64,000 nt of DNA, from positions 45,440 through 109,439 of the forward strand of contig NZ_AOJI01000033.1 in NCBI RefSeq assembly GCF_000336995.1. Direction: 5' to 3'. Position 1 is the stretch's first letter. Every line of letters begins with the position of its first letter. Origin of the DNA: Halorubrum aidingense JCM 13560 (GTDB lineage Archaea > Halobacteriota > Halobacteria > Halobacteriales > Haloferacaceae). The notes under the pieces are model-generated. The model was not told where the DNA came from. It searched no databases and saw nothing but the letters and a program-made list of their open reading frames with translations. Positions 1 to 8,333 of this stretch are shown piece by piece. The position numbers and the translations under genes are program-made.

Positions 1-686
1 GGTACCCGGCGTACCTCGCCGCCCGCCTGGCGCAGTTCTACGAGCGCGCCGGCGCGTTCGAGAACATCAACGGGACGGAGGGCTCCGTCTCGGCGATCGG
101 TGCGGTGTCGCCGCCCGGCGGCGACTTCTCCGAGCCGGTCACTCAGAACACGCTCCGTATCGTGAAGACGTTCTGGGCGCTCGACGCGGACCTGGCGGAA
201 CGGCGCCACTTCCCGTCGATCAACTGGAACGAGTCGTACTCACTGTACAAAGATCAGCTCGACCCGTGGTTCGAGAACGAGGTCGCCGACGACTGGGCGG
301 AGAAGCGCCAGTGGGCGGTCGACGTGCTCGACGAGGAGACCGAGCTACAGGAGATCGTTCAGCTCGTCGGGAAGGACGCGCTGCCCGACGACCAGCAGCT
401 CACCCTCGAGGTCGCCCGGTACCTCCGTGAGGCGTACCTCCAGCAGAACGCGTTCCACCCGGTCGACACCTTCTGTCCGCCGGAGAAGACGTACCTCATG
501 CTGACGACGATCGAGACGTTCCACGACGAGGCGTTCGACGCGCTCGAGGCGGGCGTCCCGGTCGAGGACCTCGTCGACACCGAGGCCGCTCCGCAGATCA
601 ATCGTATCGGCGTCCAAGAGGACTACGAGGAGTACGTCGAGGATCTCAAATCGGAGATCACCGAGGAGCTCCGGAGCCTCTACTAA
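1..686 (+). CDS. atpA: A-type ATP synthase catalytic subunit A (C-terminal part)
   Basis: This is the last 227 residues of the catalytic A subunit of the archaeal A1Ao ATP synthase; the start lies left of the window. The visible part opens with [17 protein letters not shown], the conserved stretch following the nucleotide-binding core, then [19 protein letters not shown] and a helical C-terminal domain ending at the TAA at 684-686. In the family, subunit A hydrolyses or makes ATP in the A3B3 head at the inner face of the cytoplasmic membrane. Only one base separates its stop from the atpB start, so the two are cotranscribed and probably translationally coupled. The P-loop and the N-terminal barrel lie outside the window. 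Confidence 0.95.
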   Translation, partial: YPAYLAARLAQFYERAGAFENINGTEGSVSAIGAVSPPGGDFSEPVTQNTLRIVKTFWALDADLAERRHFPSINWNESYSLYKDQLDPWFENEVADDWAEKRQWAVDVLDEETELQEIVQLVGKDALPDDQQLTLEVARYLREAYLQQNAFHPVDTFCPPEKTYLMLTTIETFHDEAFDALEAGVPVEDLVDTEAAPQINRIGVQEDYEEYVEDLKSEITEELRSLY

Positions 687-687
687 C

Positions 688-2112
688 ATGAAAGAGTATC
701 AAACCATCACCGAAATCAGCGGCCCGCTGGTGTACGCCGAGGTCGACGAGGCGATCGGCTACGACGAGATCGTCGAGATCGAGACGGCACAGGGGGAGAC
801 GCTGCGCGGACAGGTGCTCGAATCCTCGGAGGGCGTCGTCGCCATCCAGGTGTTCGAGGGCACCTCCGGTATCGACCAGAACGCGTCCGTCCGCTTCCTG
901 GGCGAGACGATGAAGATGCCCGTCACCGAGGACCTGCTCGGACGGGTCCTCGACGGCTCCGGGCGCCCGATCGACGACGGCCCGGAGATCGTTCCCGAGG
1001 AGCGCCAGGACATCGTCGGCGCCGCGATCAACCCGTACTCCCGGGAGTACCCCGAGGAGTTCATCGAGACGGGCGTCTCCGCCATCGACGGGATGAACAC
1101 GCTCGTCCGCGGACAGAAGCTTCCGATCTTCTCCAGCTCCGGCCAGCCGCACAGCGAGCTGGCGATGCAGATCGCTCGGCAGGCCAGCGTGCCCGAAGAA
1201 GAAGAAGAAAGCGACGACGAGGAGGGCTCGGAGTTCGCTGTCATCTTCGGCGCGATGGGTATCACAGCCGAGGAGGCGAACGAGTTCATGGCGGACTTCG
1301 AGCGCACCGGTGCGCTGGAACGCTCCGTCGTCTTCATGAACCTCGCGGACGACCCCGCCGTCGAGCGGACGGTCACCCCGCGGATGGTACTCACCACGGC
1401 CGAGTACCTCGCCTTCGAGAAGGACTACCACGTCCTCGTCATCCTGACGGACATGACCAACTACTGCGAGGCGCTCCGTGAGATCGGCGCGGCTCGCGAG
1501 GAGGTCCCGGGCCGGCGTGGCTACCCCGGATACATGTACACCGACCTGGCGCAGCTGTACGAGCGCGCCGGTCGGATCCAGGGCCGTGACGGATCGGTAA
1601 CGCAGATCCCGATCCTCACGATGCCGGGCGACGACGACACCCACCCGATCCCGGACCTGACCGGGTACATCACGGAGGGACAGATCTACGTCGACCCCGA
1701 CCTGAACAGCCAGGGCCTTCAGCCACCGATCAACGTGCTCCCCAGCCTGTCGCGGCTGATGGACGACGGTATCGGCGAGGGACTCACCCGCGCCGATCAC
1801 GCCGACGTGAAAGACCAGATGTTCGCGGCGTACGCGGAGGGCGAGGACCTCCGCGACCTCGTGAACATCGTCGGTCGCGAGGCGCTCTCGGAGCTCGACA
1901 ACAAGTACCTGGACTTCGCGGACGCCTTCGAGTCCGAGTTCGTCGACCAGGGATTCGACCAGAACCGAGACATCGAGGAGACGCTGGAACTCGGGTGGGA
2001 CCTCCTCTCGATGCTTCCGAAGGACGCCCTCAACCGGATCGACGAGGACTTCATCGAGGAGCACTACCGCGAGGACGACTCCGAGCGCGAAGTCGTCGAA
2101 GCGGCCGACTAA
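688..2112 (+). CDS. atpB: A-type ATP synthase regulatory subunit B
   Basis: The 474-residue non-catalytic B subunit of the A1Ao ATP synthase. It has the N-terminal barrel ([20 protein letters not shown]), the family stretch [19 protein letters not shown] near residues 149-167 and the conserved core [19 protein letters not shown]. As usual for B subunits there is no catalytic P-loop. An acidic insert, five Glu followed by SDDEEGSE at about residues 170-182, sits in a surface loop just after that stretch and looks like a halophilic elaboration. ATG start one base after atpA. In Haloferax the order is atpA-atpB-atpD; here atpD lies 4.6 kb downstream, beyond an unrelated block. Confidence 0.97.
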   Translation: MKEYQTITEISGPLVYAEVDEAIGYDEIVEIETAQGETLRGQVLESSEGVVAIQVFEGTSGIDQNASVRFLGETMKMPVTEDLLGRVLDGSGRPIDDGPEIVPEERQDIVGAAINPYSREYPEEFIETGVSAIDGMNTLVRGQKLPIFSSSGQPHSELAMQIARQASVPEEEEESDDEEGSEFAVIFGAMGITAEEANEFMADFERTGALERSVVFMNLADDPAVERTVTPRMVLTTAEYLAFEKDYHVLVILTDMTNYCEALREIGAAREEVPGRRGYPGYMYTDLAQLYERAGRIQGRDGSVTQIPILTMPGDDDTHPIPDLTGYITEGQIYVDPDLNSQGLQPPINVLPSLSRLMDDGIGEGLTRADHADVKDQMFAAYAEGEDLRDLVNIVGREALSELDNKYLDFADAFESEFVDQGFDQNRDIEETLELGWDLLSMLPKDALNRIDEDFIEEHYREDDSEREVVEAAD

Positions 2113-2120
2113 CGTCTCGA

Positions 2121-2130
2121 ATCATTTTTC
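2121..2130 (+). terminator. Oligo-T terminator after atpB
   Basis: Five T residues at 2125-2129, just after the atpB stop and before the end of the convergent gene at 2197. Archaeal RNA polymerase terminates at such T tracts, so atpAB transcription probably stops here rather than reading on to atpD. Confidence 0.4.
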
Positions 2131-2196
2131 CGCTCGATCGCGGCTCTCCTGTGAGCTTGCTTTCGAGCTTGAAACCTCCGACCGTCGGCTTCGTCT

Positions 2197-3381
2197 TCAA
2201 TCGTCGGTGTCGCCTGTCAAATCGATCACGTTCTCCCGACCGATCCGAAGCTTCTCGATCTCGCCATCGTCGGCCATCCCCGAAAGGACCCGCGACGTCT
2301 TTGACTTCGACCAGCCGAGAGCCTCGACGACGTTCGACTGCTTCATCCGACCACCCGCTTCTTCGAGGGCGTGCCGGACTCGGTCCTCGTCGGTGAGGAG
2401 TTCCGGATCGACTCCGCCCACGGATCCGTCCCCCGACTCGTCGAGCCCGACGGAGTCGGTGTGATTCTGGAGATCGTCCATCGACTCCGAGGTCGTTGGG
2501 GCCTCCGTTTCGGGGTCGTTCGCCGGCACCGTGACTCCGTTCGGCGCCGTGCCGTCGTTTTCGCTTCCGAGCTGCAGCCGCCCGCTCCGAACCACGTACA
2601 AGACGAAGGCGATCACGCCTACGAGCAGCAGGGCCACCACCGCGCCGATCCCGAGGCGGTCGCCGACGCCACCGGCCGAATCTCCGTCGGTGTCGTCTCC
2701 GGCGCTCTCATCGCCGTCGACCGCCGCTGTCGGCTCGGCCCGGACGCTCGGGCGGCGGTCGGCGAAGTCCTCGCGCCCTCGCCACTCGACGGTACCGCCG
2801 TCGATATCGTCTGGAGACGGTTCGACGGCGGAAAGCGCGTAGCCGTCCGGGGCGACGATCGCTAGCACGTCGCCGTCGCCGATGAAGAACCCGCCGTCGA
2901 ACACGTCTCCGACGACGACCGCGTCACCGTCGACGGCCGCGAACCCGGTCCACGTGAACCGGAAGCTGACGACACCCCACCGCCGGGGAACCTCTTGGAT
3001 CGACGTGTCGGCATCGAACTCACTCGCTCGCATCGATCGCTCCGACGATTCGTTCGCGGCTGCGACGACGCCGGTCATCCGGTCGGCGAACGGGTCGAGA
3101 TAGCGACTCGTGTTCGACCGAAACCGGCCTTGAAACCGCTCGTACTCGTCGACGTCGGTCTCGTTTTCGAGACGGGTCCTGAGCGTGATCTCCCACGTCG
3201 CCGTGCCGTCGTCTGCGAGGGTGATCCGCGTAATCGTGTTGTCCGGCTCCGGCTGGTCGGCGGTCTGGAGGAACGTGCCCGCCTGCGCGCCCGCAGGCGC
3301 GGCGAACGCGACGGCGGCGACACAGCAGACGGCGACGAGGAGGGCGGCGATCGATCCGACCGTCCGATCCCGTCGTCTCAT
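2197..3381 (-). CDS. Membrane-anchored winged-helix protein with an extracytoplasmic domain
   Basis: A 394-residue protein of unknown function with a sensor-like layout. Residues 1-34 form a signal sequence. Residues 40-210 form an exported domain containing the stretch VAPDGYAL. Residues 244-264 are one transmembrane helix. A polar linker follows, then a winged helix-turn-helix at about 330-390 (DRVRHALEEAGGRMKQSNVV, then WSKSKTSRVLSGMADDGEIE). I believe Pfam calls such pieces DUF7345 and DUF7343, but that is from memory. The predicted role is a transmembrane one-component regulator; the ligand and targets are unknown. The ATG at 3381 is preferred because the signal peptide begins there and a TTTAATT box lies 24-30 nt upstream on this strand. 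The gene is convergent with atpB. The exported domain resembles the protein at 5634. Confidence 0.8.
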   Translation of the reverse strand: MRRRDRTVGSIAALLVAVCCVAAVAFAAPAGAQAGTFLQTADQPEPDNTITRITLADDGTATWEITLRTRLENETDVDEYERFQGRFRSNTSRYLDPFADRMTGVVAAANESSERSMRASEFDADTSIQEVPRRWGVVSFRFTWTGFAAVDGDAVVVGDVFDGGFFIGDGDVLAIVAPDGYALSAVEPSPDDIDGGTVEWRGREDFADRRPSVRAEPTAAVDGDESAGDDTDGDSAGGVGDRLGIGAVVALLLVGVIAFVLYVVRSGRLQLGSENDGTAPNGVTVPANDPETEAPTTSESMDDLQNHTDSVGLDESGDGSVGGVDPELLTDEDRVRHALEEAGGRMKQSNVVEALGWSKSKTSRVLSGMADDGEIEKLRIGRENVIDLTGDTDD

Positions 3382-3561
3382 TGGTGACCCGTATTCCGCC
3401 TCGCGAATTAAACCCACAGATCGTCGCGTGGGGCACCCCTCGAAATCCGGCGAAACTCGGCGAAACAGTCGGCGGCTGTGGCGCAATCGGGCGGGACAGC
3501 GCGCAACAGACCGCCACGGTCGCCCCGATATATGTGATGGGCCGCCGTCCGTTCGTTCGTC

Positions 3562-5637
3562 ATGCAAGGCACACGACTGTTGACCGTTCTCGTTGCGTTG
3601 GGGCTCGTCGTGGGCTCCGTTCCGGGCGGCGCGCTCGCGAGCGCGGTCGGCAACGGGGATGCGACGAACATCGACTCGCCCGACGCGGCGATCGAAGGTA
3701 TCGACACGACAACCGCTGCGGCACAGACGGAAGACGGGAACACGACTGACGGTGACGCGACCAACGCCACCGGCGGCGACGCAAACGCCTCGGAGACCGA
3801 CGCGAACACGTCACGGGCGACGGTCGGCCAACAGCTCGCGACGGTTATCGCCGTCACTGACGACGAGGTGTCGAGTGACGTCGAGTCCTCGTCGCTCGAC
3901 GCTGCGTTAGAGAACGCGACCGAGTCCGAGCGCGCGTCGATCCTTACCGAACGGTCCTCGACGCTCCGTGAGCGCGCCGACGATATCGTCACCGAGCAGC
4001 GCGCGGCGCGCGTCGCCTACGAAGACGGCAATATCACCCGCGGGGAGTTCGCACAGCGGCTCGCGGTGCTCGCCGGAGAGGCCCGCACGGTCGACCGCGG
4101 CTTCGAGCGTGTCGATGCGCACGCCGCTGACGTCTCCGAGCTCGAACTCCGAGCGGCGGAGTATGACCGGAGCGCTAACGAGGCAGCACGACAGCGGCTC
4201 AACCGCGTGACGGGCACCGGCGCGAGCGCGCTGCTCGCCCAGTACACCGGCGAGCGCGCCGGCGAGTTCTCCCTCGAAGTCGACGGCGGCGTCTCCATCG
4301 AGGTCGAAAACGACGACGGCGAGCGCTCGCGCGAGTTCGAACGCGATCAGCCCGGAAACGGGAGCTTCGACGTGACGCAGAGCGAGGCGCTCGCGACTGC
4401 CGTCACGCAGCTGTCGACGGACGCCGACGGCGAGTGGTCGCTCCGTTCCGTCGATCGCGATGGGGACGACGGCTACTACGAGTTCGAGTTCACCTTCTTC
4501 GGTCCGGAGACGACCGGCGAGGCCGAGGTGAGCGTCGACGGCCAGACCGGCGAGGTGTTCGAGTTCGAAGAGGAGATCGAACCGCGCGAGCGCGACGACG
4601 AGGACGGCGACGATGACGACGAGACGCCGCTGTCGATCTCGATCGTCGACGGTACGACCGAACCCGGCGAGACGGTGACGCTTCGCGTGACCGCCGCCGG
4701 CGAGCCCGTTGAGGGTGCCGCCGTCGAACTCGACGATCAGGACGTCGGGACGACTGACGCCGACGGGCGGATCACGGTGACGCTGCCCGACGCCGACGAG
4801 GTCGACATCGAGGCCGAGGACGGCGAGCGCGAGGGCGAACTCGAAATATCGCTCGGCACGGACGACGGCGATGACGGCGACGACGAGGCGGACGCGGAGC
4901 TCCGCGAGCGGCTCTCGGTGGACGGCACCGCCGAGAACGGAACGGTCACCGTCTCCGTGGCCTACGACGGCGCGGGCGTCGACGGCGTCTCCGTCTTCGT
5001 CGACGGCGACCGAGTCGGAACGACCGGCGCGGATGGGAGCCTCTCGTTCGACGCGCCCGACGTCGACGACGAGCTGGAAGTGACGCTCGTGAAGGGCGCG
5101 TTCGAGGCCGAACTCGAGTTCGAGGTCGGCGCGGACGGGACGCTCGTGCTCGACGATATCGACGTCGATGAGCGTGACGCGGACGACGACCGCGACGACG
5201 ACCGCGACGACGATGACGGCAGTGAGGACGATGACCGCGATGATGCCGATCGCGACAGCGACGAACTCTCCGTCGCCATCGTCTCCGGTGATCCCGCCCC
5301 GGGTGCGACGGTGACGGTAGAAGTGACGAACGCCGACGGCGAGCCCGTCGAGGGCGCGAGCGTCGAGATCGAAGGCGAGTCCGTCGGGACGACCGACGCC
5401 GACGGGCAGATCGAGGTGTCGCTGCCCGACGACGACGAAGCCGAGATCGAAGTCGAGGACGGCGACCGCGAGGGCGAGCTCGAATTGGAGTTCGAGACGG
5501 ATAGCGACGAAGACGGTGACGATGCGGACGACGACGGCGACGATGCGGACGACGACGGCGACGATGCGGACGACGACGGCGACGATGACGACGAGGATGA
5601 CGACGATGATGACGATGACGCGGAGGACGACGAGTGA
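3562..5637 (+). CDS. Secreted acidic multidomain protein with three Ig-like/CarboxypepD-reg-type repeats
   Basis: A 691-residue exported protein of unknown function. Residues 1-28 are a signal peptide (MQGTRLLTVLVALGLVVGS). A helical domain follows, then a PepSY-like segment around residues 260-335 (DGQTGEVFEFEEEIEPRERD). Next come three related beta-domains starting near 355, 452 and 568, each with a G-x-T-x-A/T-D-G-x-I/L pattern as in carboxypeptidase regulatory-like domains, separated by Asp/Glu linkers. The last 40 residues are almost pure Asp/Gly/Glu. No C-terminal membrane helix or PGF-type anchor is visible, so retention is unclear. A GATATATG box 28-35 nt before the ATG suggests a leaderless mRNA. 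The gene overlaps the next one by 4 nt, so the two form an operon. Confidence 0.75.
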   Translation: MQGTRLLTVLVALGLVVGSVPGGALASAVGNGDATNIDSPDAAIEGIDTTTAAAQTEDGNTTDGDATNATGGDANASETDANTSRATVGQQLATVIAVTDDEVSSDVESSSLDAALENATESERASILTERSSTLRERADDIVTEQRAARVAYEDGNITRGEFAQRLAVLAGEARTVDRGFERVDAHAADVSELELRAAEYDRSANEAARQRLNRVTGTGASALLAQYTGERAGEFSLEVDGGVSIEVENDDGERSREFERDQPGNGSFDVTQSEALATAVTQLSTDADGEWSLRSVDRDGDDGYYEFEFTFFGPETTGEAEVSVDGQTGEVFEFEEEIEPRERDDEDGDDDDETPLSISIVDGTTEPGETVTLRVTAAGEPVEGAAVELDDQDVGTTDADGRITVTLPDADEVDIEAEDGEREGELEISLGTDDGDDGDDEADAELRERLSVDGTAENGTVTVSVAYDGAGVDGVSVFVDGDRVGTTGADGSLSFDAPDVDDELEVTLVKGAFEAELEFEVGADGTLVLDDIDVDERDADDDRDDDRDDDDGSEDDDRDDADRDSDELSVAIVSGDPAPGATVTVEVTNADGEPVEGASVEIEGESVGTTDADGQIEVSLPDDDEAEIEVEDGDREGELELEFETDSDEDGDDADDDGDDADDDGDDADDDGDDDDEDDDDDDDDAEDDE
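5521..5583 (+). repeat. 21-bp in-frame tandem repeat, three perfect copies
   Basis: Three identical 21-bp units start at 5521, 5542 and 5563, each encoding DADDDGD near the C-terminus of the acidic secreted protein. The copies are identical at the DNA level, including the GAT/GAC codon choice, which points to recent slippage. Confidence 0.9.
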
Positions 5638-6356
5638 TTCGCTCCCGCAGTCGCATCGTGGTCGCCGTCGCAGTGGTTTCGCTGATCGGGACGCTCCTCG
5701 CGCCGGGCGTCGTTGCGCTCGACGGTCCGGGGGCTGAACCCGCGATCGAGGAGGGCTCAGCGTTCGTCGTCGCCCTCGAATCCGACGGCGACGCCACGGT
5801 CACGCTCGTGTTGACCTACGACCTCGACGACGCCAGTGACGAGGCGGCGTTCGAGAAGCTACGCGAGAGCCCGGAGAACACGACGGCTCGGTTCGGCGAC
5901 CGCATGTCTCGGATCGCCGAGCGGACGGCGACGCAGACCGATCGCGAAATGACCGTCTCCGACGTCCGCGCCGAGGTCGAATCCGCGGACGAGACCGGTG
6001 TCGTCAGACTCTCGGCCACGTGGACGAACCTCGCCGCAGTCGACGGCGACCGACTCGTCGTGAGCGAGCCGTTCGCCAGCGAGTTCCGTCCGGACCGACC
6101 GTTCGTCCTCATCGCACCGGACGGGTACGCGCTCGCGGACGCGGCGGTCGACGCCGACGCGACGACCGCGCCCGACGGAGACGACGCCGCGACTGCGGAG
6201 TGGGCCGCTGGAACGGACCTGTCGGGCTTCTCGGCCGCGTTCGCTCCGAGCGACGCCGCCGGCGTCACCGACGGGTCGCTCCCGACCCCGCTGGCGCCGA
6301 CGCTGGCCCTCCTCGCGACTGCACTGCTCGCGTACGCCGGCTGGCGACGAGCGTAG
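5634..6356 (+). CDS. Exported protein with a C-terminal membrane anchor (paralogue of the 2197-3381 ectodomain)
   Basis: 240 residues of unknown function. It has an N-terminal signal sequence, an exported domain and a C-terminal hydrophobic helix ending GWRRA (about residues 215-236), so it is probably tethered to the outer face of the membrane. The exported domain shares with the product of 2197-3381 the patterns W-T-x-(L/F)-A-A-V-D-G-D and IAPDGYAL/VAPDGYAL, plus the spacing between them, but it lacks the helix-turn-helix. The start is GTG at 5634, overlapping the upstream stop in GTGA, so translation is likely coupled to the acidic protein. These three genes form the block between atpB and atpD. 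Confidence 0.72.
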   Translation: MIRSRSRIVVAVAVVSLIGTLLAPGVVALDGPGAEPAIEEGSAFVVALESDGDATVTLVLTYDLDDASDEAAFEKLRESPENTTARFGDRMSRIAERTATQTDREMTVSDVRAEVESADETGVVRLSATWTNLAAVDGDRLVVSEPFASEFRPDRPFVLIAPDGYALADAAVDADATTAPDGDDAATAEWAAGTDLSGFSAAFAPSDAAGVTDGSLPTPLAPTLALLATALLAYAGWRRA

Positions 6357-6733
6357 CCGGGTCTTCCGTTTCGACCTCACACGCTCGTCGCGACCGACAC
6401 GGGTCCCGCCGGGTACCGCGACCCCCGCTGACCGCGACCCCCCACCGGACCCGAACGGGCGACCGCCATTCCGACGGCCGCCGTCGGAAGCGATCGCCTC
6501 CGCCGTCAGAGGCACACGAGCGGTCTCCGTCTCGCTCGCTCTCTCTTTTAGTTGGTCAGTTACTTCGCTTCCCCCAACGGCGTGGAACGCTCGTCCTGTG
6601 CGACCGGCTCGTCTGCTCGCTCGGCGTGCGTGCGCCGCCATATCCGGTACGGTATCCGGCCTGCGCGCTCGCGAGCGCGCACGTCACGACTGAAAAGAAT
6701 TAACCGCCTCGGAGCGGAACGTGCCTCCAATAG
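6357..6733. other. 377-bp intergenic region upstream of atpD
   Basis: I find no credible gene here. It contains a hairpin at 6469-6489 (9-bp arms TTCCGACGG/CCGTCGGAA around CCG), a short T-rich run at about 6545-6551, and a 20-bp perfect palindrome at 6662-6681 (arm TGCGCGCTCG). The atpD promoter follows it. Confidence 0.6.
6698..6705 (+). promoter_or_regulatory. Candidate TATA box for atpD
   Basis: GAATTAAC within an AT-rich patch at 6691-6704, centred about 32 nt before the atpD ATG. It is the only AT-rich element in a GC-rich spacer, so atpD seems to have its own promoter with a very short leader. Confidence 0.45.
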
Positions 6734-7432
6734 ATGGCCAAGGACGTCAAACCGACTCGGAAGAACCTGATGGCGATTGAGGACCGCATCGATCTCTCCG
6801 AGCGCGGACACGACACCCTCGAACAGAAGCGGGACGGCCTCATCATGGAGTTCATGGACATCCTCGACCAGGCCCAGGACGTCCGCTCCGAGGTGTCCGC
6901 GAACTACGAGACGGCACAGCGGACGATCGATATGGCCCGCGCGATGGAGGGCGACGTCGCCGTTCGCGGCGCGGCCGCGGCGCTCAAAGAGCACCCGGAG
7001 ATCACGACCCAGTCGAAGAACATCATGGGCGTCGTGGTCCCCCAGATCGAGTCCTCGAAGGTCAAAAAGAGCCTCGACGAGCGCGGGTACGGGCTGCTCG
7101 GCTCGTCGGCGCGAATCGACGAGGCGGCCGACGCCTACGAGGAGCTGTTAGAGAAAGTCATTCTCGCCGCCGAGGTCGAGACGGCGATGAAAAAGATGCT
7201 CACGGAGATCGAGACGACGAAGCGCCGCGTGAACGCCTTGGAGTTCACGCTGCTCCCCCGTCTGTACGAAAACCAGGAGTACATCGAACAGAAGCTCGAA
7301 GAGCAGGAGCGCGAGGAGATCTTCCGCCTGAAGAAGATCAAAGCGAAAAAGGAGGACGAGGAGAAGGCCGAGGCCGAGGAGGCCGCGGCCGCCGCGGCTG
7401 CGACGACCGAGGAGCCAGAGCCTGCAGACTGA
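6734..7432 (+). CDS. atpD: A-type ATP synthase subunit D (central stalk)
   Basis: The 232-residue subunit D, the long coiled-coil rotor shaft of the A1Ao ATP synthase that turns inside the A3B3 head. The start is the family hallmark [19 protein letters not shown]; two long helices with heptad character (to about residue 75 and from about residue 135) flank a short middle segment. The last 30 residues are Lys/Glu then Ala-rich ([18 protein letters not shown]), a typical haloarchaeal tail. It is separated from atpAB by three unrelated genes and has a probable promoter of its own, so expression of this stalk subunit may not be strictly tied to atpAB. Confidence 0.97.
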   Translation: MAKDVKPTRKNLMAIEDRIDLSERGHDTLEQKRDGLIMEFMDILDQAQDVRSEVSANYETAQRTIDMARAMEGDVAVRGAAAALKEHPEITTQSKNIMGVVVPQIESSKVKKSLDERGYGLLGSSARIDEAADAYEELLEKVILAAEVETAMKKMLTEIETTKRRVNALEFTLLPRLYENQEYIEQKLEEQEREEIFRLKKIKAKKEDEEKAEAEEAAAAAAATTEEPEPAD

Positions 7433-7452
7433 TCCCGACTCGCACTCACCTG

Positions 7453-7842
7453 ATGCCCTGTCCGCACTGCACCGCCGACACGGTCGCGTTCGCGGTCCCC
7501 CCGGCGCTCCGCGAACACGCGCCCGCACCGGAGACGGCGATCTGTACCCGGTGTCTGCGGACGTTCCCGGCGGCTGACGCCGCCGCAGCCCCCGACGATT
7601 CGACCGCTCCCGACTTCTCCGCCGTCGATCCAACGTTTCCGACCGGCGAGGCGGGGATCGCGCTGGCGCTCATCTGTGGCGACTTGGAGTCGTTCGCGCT
7701 GAATCGGGCGTCGATCGAGGCGCTCGTCGAGTATGCGGAGCGGACGGGCGTCGACGTGCTGGCCGCTCTCGACCGGCTCGACGCCGCGGACGCGGCCTTC
7801 GATCCGGACCGCCGCCGCTCGGCGCTGCTCGACATCCTGTAA
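7453..7842 (+). CDS. Zinc-ribbon protein, DUF6276-like
   Basis: A 129-residue haloarchaeal conserved protein. An N-terminal zinc ribbon is formed by Cys3, Cys6, Cys31 and Cys34 (CPHC and CTRC). A helical region follows with ALICGDLESFALNRASIEAL and a C-terminal segment that looks like a small helical bundle. It matches what I remember as the DUF6276 family; the function is unknown. It starts 20 bp after atpD, so read-through from atpD is possible. Confidence 0.75.
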   Translation: MPCPHCTADTVAFAVPPALREHAPAPETAICTRCLRTFPAADAAAAPDDSTAPDFSAVDPTFPTGEAGIALALICGDLESFALNRASIEALVEYAERTGVDVLAALDRLDAADAAFDPDRRRSALLDIL

Positions 7843-7879
7843 CGCCCCTCTTCTGTCACCGTCGCTCAGTCACCATCGT

Positions 7880-8242
7880 TTAGTCGTCGCGCTCGTCGTC
7901 GATGTCGACGCCCGGGGGATCGTTCCACTCGCCGCCGTCGTCTTCGGCCTCGCTCCCGGCGGGGCCGAGCGCTCGTTCACCTCGTCGGGACTCGTGGACC
8001 GCGAAGCCGGCTTCGCGGTCGCTCCCGCCGCCGGCGTAGGGATCGTCGGCGGGGTCGTAATCCAGTTCGTCGCGCTCGAAGAGGTACGCGAAGAAGCCGA
8101 ACAGCGGGACGAAAAAGGCGATCGCCGCCCACTTCCGCCGGTTCATCCCCCGTTTCGGCGCGTCGACGTAGACGTAGACCGCGAAGGCGACGAGCCACGC
8201 GAGCGGGACGCCGACCAAGATGGCGACGACGAGCGGTTGCAT
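7880..8242 (-). CDS. Small two-helix membrane protein
   Basis: A 120-residue haloarchaeal protein of unknown function. Two membrane helices lie at about residues 4-24 (MQPLVVAILVGVPLAWLVAF) and 37-55 (AAIAFFVPLFGFFAYLFERD), followed by an acidic soluble tail. The helical hairpin resembles the N-terminal module of phospholipase-D-like cardiolipin synthases (PLDc_N), without a catalytic part; this is a weak likeness. The start at 8242 puts the first helix at the N-terminus. It is convergent with the gene before it and divergent from the photolyase. Confidence 0.65.
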   Translation of the reverse strand: MQPLVVAILVGVPLAWLVAFAVYVYVDAPKRGMNRRKWAAIAFFVPLFGFFAYLFERDELDYDPADDPYAGGGSDREAGFAVHESRRGERALGPAGSEAEDDGGEWNDPPGVDIDDERDD

Positions 8243-8333
8243 ACCGACGCTTCGGGCTCGGCAGCTTAAATTCACAGGTCGGTTTCGACTGCGCGGGCGA
8301 AGGGCACTATGCGACGGGAGCCGTGGGGATCGT

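Noticed and set aside
658..2064. Long minus-strand open frame opposite atpB
   Set aside because: In this GC-rich genome the complement of a real gene stays open by codon bias. atpB on the plus strand is certain.
5521..5583. Short tandem repeats considered as a CRISPR array
   Set aside because: Units are contiguous with no spacers and lie in frame inside a coding sequence.
6357..6733. Search for a tRNA or small RNA gene between the anchored protein and atpD
   Set aside because: The hairpins do not fit a cloverleaf and no conserved T-loop or box A/B sequence is visible.
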